Made by a program: the position numbers and the translations under genes. A DNA stretch of 25,846 nucleotides. Source: JBOFSQ01 sp051651625 (GTDB lineage Bacteria; Planctomycetota; Planctomycetia; Pirellulales; Thermoguttaceae). The stretch is from positions 1-25,846 of the forward strand of contig JBOFSQ010000107.1 of the NCBI GenBank assembly GCA_051651625.1. The letters are read 5' to 3'. Of this stretch, positions 1-9,161 are shown one piece after another. Position 1 is the first letter of the stretch. Each line of letters starts with the position of its first letter. A model generated the notes under the pieces. The model had not been told where the DNA came from. It did no database searches and saw nothing but the letters and a program-made list of their open reading frames with translations.

Positions 1-3000
1 CGCAGCGTCGCGGCGGTCGTTGAACCAGTTGAAAGATTCGAGAACGCAAGTTCGTGGTCGCCAACGTGCGGCAAAACTCGCGCACGAACCGACGGCGACC
101 ACTTCCCAAATCGCGTCGCGTACTCCGCACTCGTTTTCACGCCGACCGGAATGTGAAGCATATTCGCGTCGCCACTTTGCGCATTGAACTGCGGTGTACC
201 GTTAACTTTCGTTGCAAAACCGTTCTGGTAAAGATGCGTGAACTCCAAACCAAAAACCGGTGAAACTGTCAAGTGACCAACACGATACGGACGCTCAAAA
301 CCAAGTGCTGCGTAAATCACACCGCCATCAATGTTGGCGTTGACGTTAACAGCACCATTGCGTTGACGCATCTCGTTCCGCGTACCGATCCAGCCGACTT
401 GAGCGTTCGATTCTACTTTGCCAAACCGTTGCACCGCGTAAAGTGAAACGCCGCCGAAAGTCAAATCGCTGTTGGTGTGAACGACTTGTCCGGGCGAGAC
501 TGTGCGACCAATTCCAGCATTCCCCGCAATGCCAAATCGCGTACGACCGTTCTTAACTTCCGCACCAAAAACCGCTGCGTACTGATCCGACGTGTAGCCA
601 TATTTCACGTCGCCGCTGTGAAGTCCAGCCGCGCTTTGGTGCCCGTAAACCGGCATCACCCAAACAGCGCGTTCTAGCCGCGATCTCGTCCCGCACGGCG
701 AACACGGCTCGCAAACTTGCCCGCGATAAACACCGCCACCACTGTGCGAAAAGTTTTCGGTGAAGACGTGATCCATCACATTGTAATAACCACTCAACGC
801 TGCAACACCTTGCTGCGCCGCGCCAACGTGACTGGCGGCGTTGTAACCCATCTCAACTCGTTCGGCAGTTTCGTATTCGGTGTTCGGCGACGTGTGAACG
901 TCGTCAAAAAGTGCGTTCCCATTCCCCGCTGTGTAAGTGGAGAAAGCCGCATTCACGCTCGACGAAAGATAACGGTTACCACCGCCACCAGTTGTGCGCG
1001 TGATGCCAATGAAATTGTCGTCGGCGACGTAAGCGTCAACCGTGTAAAGAGTTTGGTTGATGTTGGTGTGAATGTCAACACTCGGCACCGTGAGACCAGT
1101 CGTGCTCGTGGCGAAATAAAACGGCGTCTTCGTTCCTGCAACGAGCGAACCGAGTTGCGCCGCGTTTGCGTCAACAGTGAGCGTACCGCCAGCGTCAACA
1201 GTGAACGCGCCGCCGCTAATCACAATCGGCGCGTTTGCTTCGGTCATATCTGCAACGACGGCAAGCGACCCGCCGTTGCCGACTTCAAGCGTTCCCGCGC
1301 TAACTGTCGTTTTACCGGTGTAACTGTTCGCGCCGGTGAGTGTGAGTTTGCCTGAACCGTCTTTCACGAGCGAACCCGTTCCAGAGATTGCGCCGCTCAA
1401 TGTTTGGTTTGCGGTCTGGTTCATCTTAAGCGTACCAGCGTTGGAAATCGCGCCTGCATAACTCCCGCCGCCAAGTGTACCCGTGACTTCAAGCGTCCCC
1501 GCAGAAATCGTCGTTGCGCCCGTGTAACTGTTCACACCGGTTAGAATAAGTGTACCGTCCCCTTTTTTCGTGAGCGTTGTACCGTCCCAGCCGGATTGTT
1601 TGTTTGTGGAAGTGCTGTCCGCGAGTGCCACGCCAAGTGTGAACGTATTCCCCGCGCCAATCGTGAAGCCGCCGTGTGCTTTGCGATTCGGGTCGGTCGA
1701 ATCCCACGTCAATCGCGTTTCGACGACAACGTCTTTGTTGGAGCTGTCAAGTTTTGCCGAAGCCGAAAGAAAATCGGCTGTTGCTTGACCGGCAACCGTC
1801 ACAGCAGAATTGAAGTTATTCACGCCATTTGTGGTTTGAATCACGGTTTGTGGATGCCGCGCCGCGCTATACGGGCTGGATTCGTCCGGCGCGTAACCGG
1901 TGATGTTAAGCTTGCCCGTCGCATTGAAGTCAACCGAATCGGCAACGAGTGCTGGCGCAGCCGATGCGACTAAACCGAGCGTTTTTCCAGCGGCAACAGT
2001 CACCGCGCCAGTTGCGTTAATCGCACCGCCGCTGAAACTGTAATCGTCGTTCACCGTCATCGTGTCAACCGTTACGCCGCCTGCGGCGACGGTTACGGCT
2101 TTGTTTGTCGCGGTGGAGTCAAATGTTACGTTGTCGTTGTTCACAAACTTTGCGGTGTAACCATCACTGGTTTTCCAGTTGTAAGTCGCCGCGTCCCAAG
2201 TTGTGGAGGCACCTGTCCAAGTGAGTGCCATCGTGCCGGAAAAGATTTTGTACGAAATCGCCGTACTCGAATCTAAACGACTTTCACGTTTGCCCGATAG
2301 ATTAGCGGCGTTGACAATGCTGGTATTGCTCGCACCGGTGACGCTCGAACCGCTAACGAGCGTGTAAGTACCATCACTGTTTGAGTTGACGTTGACCGTT
2401 GTCGCTCCGCCAAAACTGACTGCGCCTGTCGATACGATTTGATTCGTGCCGGGTGCGGTGCCAAGATTGATGATTGCGCCATTGTTGAACGTTGCTGAAG
2501 CAACATTGAGCGTTCCTGTTGGCGTAAGGGTTCCTGCGAACATCGCCGCACCGAGCGTTGCTGTTCCACTCGTGGTGAGCGTCGTGCCAGCGGCTTGCGT
2601 GTAAGTGCCGCCGATTTTTGCACCGGTGAGCGCAACGTCGCCAGAACTCTGCGCGAACGTCCCCGCAAATCCAGACGAATCGCCGGTGAGCGTGAGCGTG
2701 CCTGATCCGTCTTTCACGAGTAGCCCCGCTCCAGTAATCACACCCGAAAGCGTTTGGTTGCCAGCTTGGTTCATCTTCAGCGTACCAGCGTTCGTGATTG
2801 CACCCGCGTAAGTTCCGCCGCCAAGCGAACCGGTGACTTCCAGCGTGCCACCGTTTGACGCAATCGTCGTGTCGCCAGTGTAGGTGTTCGCGCCTGCGAG
2901 AATGAGCGTCCCTCCGCTTTTCTTTGTGAGAGATTTGCCGTCCCAGCCTGCTTTCCAATCAGCCGGAGTGCTTCTGTCGGCGAGGACGCTGTTTACGGTG

Positions 3001-6000
3001 AATGAGTTGGTTGCGGTGAGGATCGAGAAGTCGCCGTGGGCGGTGGCATCGCCGCTTGCCTTATTCCACGTCAAACCAGTTGTGACTTGCACATCCTTGT
3101 TGCTGTTTGCGAGTGCCACCGTGGCCGTCATGTAGTCAACCGTCGCTGCTCCCGCGACGTATACTTGGGCGTTGGCGAGCGTGGTGATTGCGTTCTGCGT
3201 CTCAATGATTGTCACGGGAGTCGTCCCGGCCTCGCCGGTTATGTTAAGCGTACACTTGGACGGCGTGCTATCGAATGTGACGGTGTTCGCAGTGAGTTTG
3301 GCGTTGTTTGCGAGGTTGATGCTGAGCGTTTTCCCTCCCGCGAGCGCAAACGTATTGGAGTTGCCAGTAATGTTGAGTTCGCCAGCGTTTACCGTCGTGT
3401 TTCCGGTGTAGGTGTTGTCGCCGGAGAGAACGACCTTGCCGTCCCCCGTCTTCACAACATGTCCATTGGTGACTGTACTGCTAATGACGCCGCTGAACGT
3501 GAAATCGTTTGTGGTACTTGCGTTGTCGAGCGTGAGGCTTTTGTTGTTTGTGGTAATTGCAATCGCGTTGTCAACTGTGTATGCCACAGTGCCCGTCGTT
3601 CCAATCGTGGCGTTGTCAACGACTTTCACCGCACCAGAAGTCGCGCCGAGTGCAGAAGTATTGCCGACAACAATCTTTCCTGCTTCGAGTGTCGTTCCGC
3701 CGCTGTATGTATTTGCGCCGGAGAGCGTGACCGCGCCGCTCCCAGTCTTCACGAGCGCACCCACACCGCTGACGACACCGTTAAACTCGAAACCGTTTGT
3801 ACCAGCGTTGTCGAGCGTGAGTTTTTTCCCGCTGTTGATCGTTATCGTGTTTGCAACTGTATACGCCGCAGCACCCGTCGTCCCAATCGCGGCGTCGCCA
3901 GCGACTTCCACCGCACCTGAAGTCGCTCCGAGTGCAGAAGTATTGCCGACAACAATCGCTCCAGTTTCGAGCTTTGTGCCGCCCGTGTAGCTGTTTGCAC
4001 CGGCGAGTGTGAGTGTCCCCATGCCAGTCTTCGTAAGCGACGTTTTCTTGGCACCACCGTCTTGGATGGTTCCGCTAAACGTTGTGTTGTTCGACGAGTT
4101 AACGGTCACGGTGGAATCGCTTGCGCCATCGTTTGTGACCGTACCCGCGCCAGCGAGGCTTTGGAGTTCTTGAGCCGTGCCGTTCGCGTCGAACGTCGCG
4201 CCGGTGGCGACCGTGACTGCGGAAGAAGTTTTGATAATGTTTGCCGCGCCAGCCTTCAACGTGCCGTGTACGACGTTCGTCGTCCCAGTGTGCGCAGACA
4301 CCGCAGTGAGGGTGACGGTGCCAGTGTTTGCAGCGTTGCCAATGGTGAGGTTGTTCCACGCGCCGCTGATTGAACTGTTGACCGTCATCGTTTTCGCGTT
4401 CGCAGCGGCGAGCGTCCCGCCACTGGTGCCGAGGGCGATGTTTCTGCCGGAGTCGAGCGACACGTCGTTCGATGCTTGCAATGTGCCGCCGTTGAGTGTA
4501 ACGCCGCCGGAAGTGGCACCGAGATTGTTATCAGCCGCTATGCTCAACGTCCCGGCCTTCACAGTCGTGCCGCCGCTGTAGCTGTTTGTGCCGGAGAGTG
4601 TGAGCGTACCGATTCCACTCTTCACAAGCGAACCAGCACCAGAGATAACGCCGCCGAGCGACTGCGCGGCAGACTGGTTCATGTGGAGTGTGCCAGCGTT
4701 CGTGATTGTACCGGCGTAAGTCCCGTTGCCGAGCAACCCCGTAACTTGCAACGTACCCACGTTAATCGCAGTGTCTCCGGTGTAGGTGTTCGCGCCTGCG
4801 AGAGTGAGTGTACCGTTCCCTTTTTTCGTGAGCGACGTGCCGTCCCAGCCGCTAGTGAAAGTCCCGCTCTTGTCGGCGAGTACGCCCCCGATTGTGAATG
4901 AGTCGTCTGCGTTTGTGAGTGTGAAGTTGCCGTGTGCGACAGACGTTGTGGCGTTCCACGTCAAACCACCAATCGTGACCTGCAATTCCTTGCCACCATT
5001 TGCAAGTGCCGCCGAGGCCGATTGCAAGAAGTCGGGAAGGCTCCCGATTGCCTGTCCGGCAACCTTCACGTTGGCAGCATTGAAGTTGGTGATTCCAGTT
5101 GTCGTCTCGACAGCCGTCACCGCAGCCGTCGTACCGTCCCAACCGACGATGTTAACCGTCCCAGCGAGGCTGGCGGAGTTTGCGGTGAACGTCGGAGTCG
5201 CGGCGTTGATGAGACCGAGGCTGAGCGTGCTCCCCGCACCCTGCGTGAACGAACCACTCACGTTGAACGTCGCACCGTTCTTGACTTCAAGCGTGCCGTG
5301 TCCAAGCGCGGCAGTACCGTAGAGCCGCGTCGCGTAGTCAGCGGCATTTGTCGAACCTTGTCCAACCCAGTACGCACCATCGAAGACGACCGTACCCGTG
5401 TCGGTGATGGCATCGTTGATTTTTGTCGTGAGATTCGCGCGCGAGCTTTCGCTCGTCACGGGGTCAAAGAACTCGATCTTGCGACCATTCTCGGCAGCTA
5501 GGGTGAGTATTTTGTTGCCGGGCGTATAATTGTAAGCGTGGAGCGCGTTGGCAACTCCGCCCCCCATATTTCCCTCGAACCTGATGTCGCCGTTCCCCGC
5601 GCCAGACTTCGCACGCAACGTTGCATTATCGGTAGCCAAAATCGCACCACCATACAACGCCCCAGTGTTGCCGACAAATGTGTTCGTACCGCCCGTTATT
5701 GAAACGTCATAGAGGGAAAAAATCGCACCACCACGGTTTGCAGTGTTACCGGTGAAAGTATTCATCCCGCCTGTGAGCAAGACATGGGCCGGTGGACCAG
5801 AACCGTTGCTGGTAGCTATCGCACCACCGTTGCCATAAGTATTCGTGCTGTCGATGGCCGAGTTGTTGGCGAATATGTTCGTCCCGCCAGTGATCTCAAC
5901 AGTATCACTAACACTCATAAGTGAAGCATAGGTAGAAATCGCACCGCCGAATTTGACTGCGGTGTTGTCGATGAATGCGTTTGCGCCGCCGGTGATCGTG

Positions 6001-6849
6001 ACGGAGCCAGAGTTTACAAAGATCGCGCCGCCAATACCGTTCGTGCTGTCGATGGCCGAGTTGCCAGTGAAGACATTCGTTCCGCCAGAGATCGAAGCGT
6101 TATTGTATGCGTAAATCGCGCCGCCGCTGACAGCCGTGTTGCCGGTGAATGCGTTTGTGCCGCTGGTGATTGCAGCGGTTTTGTCACTGTAGATCGCACC
6201 ACCGCTGCCGGTTGCGGTGTTGAAACTGAACGCATTCGTGCCGCCATTGATGGAAGCGATGTTACCGGCATTGATCGCACCGCCGCCGCGAGCGGTGTTT
6301 TTCACGAAGGTGAGAGTGCCTGTGCTAGACGCGGTGCCCAGTGTAACGTTATTGCTGCTGGAGATCGCACCGCCGTAGTTGGTACCAGTGACCCCGAAAC
6401 CGCTGATGGTGAGATTGGAACCGTTTGCGGCGACGAAAGTAATATCTTTTGAACCGGCGTTGATGAGCCGCGTGTTGGTACCTTTGGTGCCGGTACCGAG
6501 CGAGATTGTCCTTGCCGTTCCCGAATCCTTGAGCGTGATTGTCCCCGCAGCGGACAATCCGAACTGTGTGGCGAGTGTTGAGTCGCTATTCTGGAATTGG
6601 ATTGAGTCGCCGGGGACGAGATTGTTAACCGACAGAGCGGCGCGAAGCGCGGCAAGAGTGGAATAAGTTGGTGGTGATGTCGTGCCAGATTCAATCACAT
6701 AATCAGTCGCCATCACTGGCGACACAACCGCCGCCGTTCCTGCGACAACGAGAGCCGCCGCGACCGCCGTCGCAGTTTTACGCAAGCTGCCTAAATTGCC
6801 CCCCCCCCCCGATTCTCACGGATTTAACACTTGCGGCATTGGTTTTCAT
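1..6849 (-). CDS. Giant autotransporter with Pmp-like and PATR repeats (3' end outside window; frame OFF at poly-G)
   Basis: A type V secreted surface protein, over 2,270 residues within the window. I translated the minus strand line by line: one frame is open from position 1 to a TGA at 6816-6818. The likely start is ATG 6849, with SD AGGAGAG nine bases upstream, encoding a basic n-region. A run of 12 G at 6799-6810 shifts that start into TAA at 6778-6780; 11 or 14 G would join it to the long frame, giving a signal peptide with a hydrophobic core and a VMA cleavage site near 6710. Order of domains: about nine GGAI/FxxN repeats (6320-5560, as in chlamydial Pmp proteins); about nine autotransporter-associated strand repeats of the type LTKxGxGTLTLxGxNTYTGxT (4840-1270); a Cys-rich linker CEPCSPCG (about 714-680); then a C-terminal autotransporter barrel from about 663 to beyond the edge. 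An in-frame TTG at 6785 is an alternative start that would bypass the tract. Confidence 0.88.
6799..6810 (-). repeat. Poly-G tract of 12 in the 5' coding end of the autotransporter
   Basis: Twelve consecutive C on the plus strand (G on the coding strand) lie 13 codons after ATG 6849. With 12 G the reading from that ATG ends at TAA 6780-6778 after 24 codons. With 11 (or 14) G it continues into the entire autotransporter frame. Long G tracts inside surface-protein genes are the classic substrate for slipped-strand phase variation. A miscounted homopolymer in the assembly is the main alternative. Confidence 0.8.
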
Positions 6850-6924
6850 TGTGGGATTCTCTCCTTTCTGCGTGGATGGCGAAGTGCGCAACGCAACGTC
6901 GCGCGTGAGTCGGTCATCGTCTCT

Positions 6925-6938
6925 GGTTGCGTGCAACC
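6925..6938. promoter_or_regulatory. Short dyad upstream of the autotransporter
   Basis: GGTTGC-GT-GCAACC is a perfect 6-bp dyad about 80 bases upstream of ATG 6849. It could be an operator for the autotransporter, but no promoter was recognisable around it and such dyads occur by chance. Confidence 0.2.
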
Positions 6939-7028
6939 ACACAATTTTTCTTGGTGCCGAAAATGTGGACGCAGATTACGCATCTCGCGCCGTCAAAAAT
7001 AAACACGCAGTTTACGCAGAGCAGTTCT

Positions 7029-7097
7029 GGTTCGGCATAGCCGAACCCTCCAGTTATCAACACCGCAGGCGTTTGGAGGGTTCGGCTATGCCGAACC
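7029..7097. repeat. 69-bp nested palindromic repeat, copy 1
   Basis: Both ends carry a 19-bp hairpin (GGTTCGGC-ATA-GCCGAACC), and the outer 24 bases of the two ends are perfectly complementary, so the element can fold as one long stem or as two end hairpins around a small central one. The reverse complement of this copy matches 19425-19493 with only about two differences, and the match continues a few bases outside. This looks like a dispersed REP/MITE-type element; no transposase for it is seen here. Confidence 0.85.
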
Positions 7098-7127
7098 GAT
7101 GTGAGAGTGCAAGTTTCCGAACAGGTC

Positions 7128-7175
7128 TATTCACCATAGAGACACAGAGGCTTAAACTCTGTGCTCTCTGTGTCT
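7128..7175. repeat. Palindromic repeat split by the IS110 element (left part)
   Basis: The left arm (about 7128-7149, containing CACCATAGAGACACAGAG) is followed by a short loop and the first half of the right arm, CTCTGTGTCT (7166-7175). The rest of the right arm, CTGTGGTGAGAAG, resumes at 8483 on the far side of the insertion sequence. Joining 7175 to 8483 restores an arm that matches the complement of the left arm at about 20 of 23 positions. Confidence 0.8.
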
Positions 7176-7177
7176 TG

Positions 7178-7183
7178 TATGAT
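7178..7183 (+). promoter_or_regulatory. -10 half of a circle-junction promoter (partner -35 at 8463-8468)
   Basis: In the excised circle the right end joins the left end across one CT core. This places TTGATT (8463-8468) 16 bases before TATGAT (7178-7183), giving a sigma70-like promoter reading into the bridge RNA and transposase. A promoter formed only at the RE-LE junction is known for IS110 elements. Here it is inferred from the placed ends. Confidence 0.65.
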
Positions 7184-7249
7184 GTTTATCATCCGGTTTT
7201 AGTCTGGGTGGGAGTTGACTTTGATGTAGTTGTTGGGACACTGTAAGTG

Positions 7250-7415
7250 TGCTTTTGCAATCGGCCCCCCGGGGGGCCGATTGCAAAAAATCGCGGTGTA
7301 AGAGTTCGTTTGTGTCTTGGGACAACAAGCCCGACACGGAGCATGAACCTTACACTATATCGTTCTTGAACCCGAACAGTCGCTTGGGCGAAAAGCCCGC
7401 ATTCGCAAGGAAGGA
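7250..7415 (+). ncRNA. IS110 bridge RNA (boundaries approximate)
   Basis: IS110 recombinases use a bridge RNA whose two loops pair with target and donor DNA. Target loop: stem GTGTAAG/CTTACAC (7296-7302 with 7349-7355) plus GTTC/GAAC (7304-7307 with 7345-7348). Inside it, 7309-7317 TTTGTGTCT equals the left target at 7167-7175 at 8 of 9 positions, the exception being wobble-compatible. 7335-7341 CACGGAG is complementary to the right target CTCTGTG (8481-8487) with one G-T wobble. Donor loop: 7376-7384 ACAGTCGCT is identical to the right end plus core (8474-8482), and 7406-7409 CAAG complements CTTG at core plus left end (7174-7177). Both loops share the frame CTTGGG...AGCCCG between guides. 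The 5' part contains a 36-bp perfect palindrome. The 3' end abuts the transposase SD. Confidence 0.82.
7253..7288. repeat. 36-bp perfect palindrome in the IS110 left end
   Basis: The half TTTTGCAATCGGCCCCCC is followed at once by its exact complement, with no loop. It probably forms the 5' stem-loop of the bridge RNA. It has no T run after it on either strand beyond its own arm bases, so a terminator role is less likely. Confidence 0.75.
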
Positions 7416-7423
7416 GTTTCTCT

Positions 7424-8419
7424 ATGACTAACGAGAAAAAAAACTTGGCCACCGGGGAAAACTACGAAAAAACTTTCGTCGGGATCGATGTCGCAAAAAG
7501 TGAACTCGTTGTTCACGTCATACCGACAAAACAACATTTCACCGTTCAAAATGACCAAAATGGCATAAACGAACTCGTGAAAAAACTAAAGGAGATCAAT
7601 CCAAAACAAATCGTGTGCGAAGCTACTGGCGGCCTCGAAAGACTAATGCTCACAACACTGGCCGCCGAAGGACTCCCAATCGTAAGGCTCAATCCAAAAC
7701 AGGCACGAGACCTCGCAAAAGGACTCGGGAAACTCGCCAAAACCGACGCCATCGATGCACAAATGCTCGCAAAGTTCGCAAAACTAGACGCCTTTGAAGT
7801 AAGACCCGTCCCAACCAAAGAAACACTGGAAATGAGCGACTATCTCACACGAAGACACCAACTAGTCACAATGAGAACTATGGAGGAAAACAGGCTAAAG
7901 CAAGCGTACCAAAAAAAACTCAAAGACAGTATCGAAAAAGTCATCGAGTGTCTCAATGAGCATATCAACGACATCAATGCAAGCATCGGAAAAATGATCG
8001 ACGCAAACCCCGACTGGAGCGAACAAGATAAAATCTTGCGGTCGGTACCGGGTATCGGGCCACAAACAAGTCACATCGTGATCGCCGCTCTCTCCGAGTG
8101 TAGTACACTCAACCGACAGGAAGTCGCCGCGCTCGTCGGAGTGGCTCCCTTCAACAGAGACAGCGGTACAAAGTCTGGGGTACGCTCTATACACGGAGGA
8201 CGCGCCGACGTGCGATCCATACTCTACATGGCGACCCTAAACGGCATCAGGTTTAACCCCGTTTTGAAAGCATTCTACAACCAACTCACCTCGCGTGGAA
8301 AGTCTCCCAAAGTTGCGATAGTCGCTGCAATGAGAAAACTACTCACCATAATCAACACCATGCTCAAAACAAAAACTATGTGGAATGAAAACCACGTCAC
8401 AAACCGCACCGCGGTATAA
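7424..8419 (+). CDS. IS110-family recombinase/transposase
   Basis: A 331-residue bridge-RNA-guided DNA recombinase. The N-terminal RuvC-like DEDD domain shows VGIDVAK (D22), CEATGG (E66) and KTDAIDA (D108, D111). The C-terminal Transposase_20 domain begins near LRSVPGIGPQTS and includes GVAPFNRDSGTKSG, where S247 or S251 is the candidate catalytic serine. Length is normal for the family. The start is ATG 7424, seven bases after SD AAGGAG (7411-7416). That SD overlaps the 3' end of the bridge RNA, so the mRNA and the bridge RNA share the leader. All motifs are intact and there is no frameshift, so the protein is probably functional. Confidence 0.95.
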   Translation: MTNEKKNLATGENYEKTFVGIDVAKSELVVHVIPTKQHFTVQNDQNGINELVKKLKEINPKQIVCEATGGLERLMLTTLAAEGLPIVRLNPKQARDLAKGLGKLAKTDAIDAQMLAKFAKLDAFEVRPVPTKETLEMSDYLTRRHQLVTMRTMEENRLKQAYQKKLKDSIEKVIECLNEHINDINASIGKMIDANPDWSEQDKILRSVPGIGPQTSHIVIAALSECSTLNRQEVAALVGVAPFNRDSGTKSGVRSIHGGRADVRSILYMATLNGIRFNPVLKAFYNQLTSRGKSPKVAIVAAMRKLLTIINTMLKTKTMWNENHVTNRTAV

Positions 8420-8462
8420 AATCACCACCGCACCAGACACGCAAAAAAATACCAATATCCCC

Positions 8463-8468
8463 TTGATT
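8463..8468 (+). promoter_or_regulatory. -35 half of the circle-junction promoter
   Basis: TTGATT lies 12 bases from the right end of the IS. After circularisation it stands 16 bases from TATGAT of the left end. In the integrated state it points out of the element towards the host gene at 8634, but no good -10 follows at the right spacing. Confidence 0.55.
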
Positions 8469-8495
8469 TTATCACAGTCGCTCTGTGGTGAGAAG

Positions 8496-8512
8496 AACTT
8501 GTTAGCGGACTG
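8496..8512. repeat. AACTTGTTAGCGGACTG repeat, copy 1
   Basis: This 17-mer recurs exactly at 13291-13307 and inverted with one difference at 12929-12945. Here it lies directly outside the palindromic repeat that the IS110 element interrupted; at the other site it forms both outer ends of a palindromic island. Confidence 0.8.
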
Positions 8513-8561
8513 CCAGAGCAGCGAAACTTCCCGCATCCCTTCCCTTGCGGCAGTTCCTTGT

Positions 8562-8567
8562 TATACT
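8562..8567 (+). promoter_or_regulatory. Possible -10 for cheW
   Basis: TATACT, preceded by TTGT, lies 67 bases upstream of the cheW start. The same hexamer recurs upstream of two other genes in this window. No convincing -35 was found. Confidence 0.35.
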
Positions 8568-8633
8568 TCCGCACGTTCCGCCGTATGGGGCGGGGAAAGT
8601 TGTCTCTCTATTTCTAGAATTTGAGGAGGTTCT

Positions 8634-9161
8634 ATGCAAGCTGCGGCTGATCTTATGGCAACTGTTGCCGGAATGCGCGACGCCGAAACCGAGGCCGCCG
8701 AAGGCGAAGATACCATGAAGGACATGTATTTGTCTTTCCGTTTGGGAGACGAAGATTACTGTCTTGAAATCCGGTATGTGACCGAAATCGTTGGGATTCA
8801 AAAGGTCACGGAAGTTCCCGACATGCCCGCCTATGTGAAGGGCGTTGTCAATCTTCGCGGACAGGTGATCCCCGTCATCGACATGCGACTGCGGTTTCAT
8901 ATGCCGGGCCGCGACTACGACGAGCGAACGTGTATCGTCGTCATCAGCCTGCGAAACAGTCAGGTTGGGCTGGTGGTCGATACGGTCAACGAAGTTCGTT
9001 CAATCGAATCGGCGCACGTCTCGCCGCCGCCAAAGGGGGCCAACACAATGGGGGCCCAATACATTTCGGGGCTAGGAAAGGTCGGGGACAGTGTCAAGAT
9101 CATCCTTGACGCCAGCAAGCTCCTCTTCGATGAGGACGGCGGCGGTGGATTCAGCATGTAG
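8634..9161 (+). CDS. cheW: CheW-type chemotaxis coupling protein
   Basis: A 175-residue cytoplasmic adaptor that in known systems links chemoreceptors to the CheA kinase. After a 27-residue acidic N-terminal extension, the CheW domain runs from MYLSFRLGDEDYCLEI to the end, with VPDMPAYVKGVVNLRG and VIPVIDMRLRF, the most conserved CheW signature. ATG 8634 was chosen because AGGAGG sits four bases before it; an internal ATG at 8715 lacks such a site. The tail is Gly-rich (DEDGGGGFSM). No cheA, receptor or cheY is nearby, so this is an orphan cheW locus whose partners lie elsewhere. Its 3' end overlaps the probable start of nadA. Confidence 0.92.
   Translation: MQAAADLMATVAGMRDAETEAAEGEDTMKDMYLSFRLGDEDYCLEIRYVTEIVGIQKVTEVPDMPAYVKGVVNLRGQVIPVIDMRLRFHMPGRDYDERTCIVVISLRNSQVGLVVDTVNEVRSIESAHVSPPPKGANTMGAQYISGLGKVGDSVKIILDASKLLFDEDGGGGFSM

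Larger units (their letters stand above)
7176..8480 (+). mobile_element. IS110-family insertion sequence, complete, CT core
   Basis: The element is about 1,305 bp between two CT dinucleotides (7174-7175 and 8481-8482). The ends were placed because the flanks rebuild an interrupted palindromic repeat when joined at CT. It has no terminal inverted repeats, as expected for IS110. Contents: a 248-nt noncoding left end holding a bridge RNA, the transposase (7424-8419), and a 61-nt right end. The long noncoding left end suits the IS110 group rather than IS1111. The transposase region is richer in AAA codons and A/T than its neighbours, consistent with acquisition. The open frame and the intact guide matches suggest it may still be active or is a recent insertion. 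Confidence 0.87.

Noticed and set aside
717..5501. Many plus-strand ORFs over the first 6.7 kb, the longest 294 residues (3036-3920)
   Set aside because: They lie opposite the autotransporter frame, have no domain-like sequence and arise from its repetitive GC-rich codons.
1..6700. Tandem DNA repeats or CRISPR in the first 6.7 kb
   Set aside because: The periodicity is at the protein level (GGAI/FxxN and PATR units of variable length); there are no identical spaced repeats.
6799..6810. Treating the autotransporter as a decayed pseudogene
   Set aside because: The only defect in over 6.8 kb is one base in a G homopolymer; no other stop or frameshift was found in a line-by-line check.
7253..7288. 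36-bp palindrome as a rho-independent terminator
   Set aside because: It has no trailing T run beyond the arm and lies inside the IS110 left end, where it fits the bridge-RNA 5' hairpin better.
7406..7409. A full-length right donor guide in the bridge RNA
   Set aside because: Only CAAG pairs cleanly with core plus left end; further bases mismatch, so no longer guide is claimed.
8634..9161. A chemotaxis operon around cheW
   Set aside because: The neighbours are an insertion sequence and nadA; no cheA, cheY, cheB, cheR or receptor gene is in the window.
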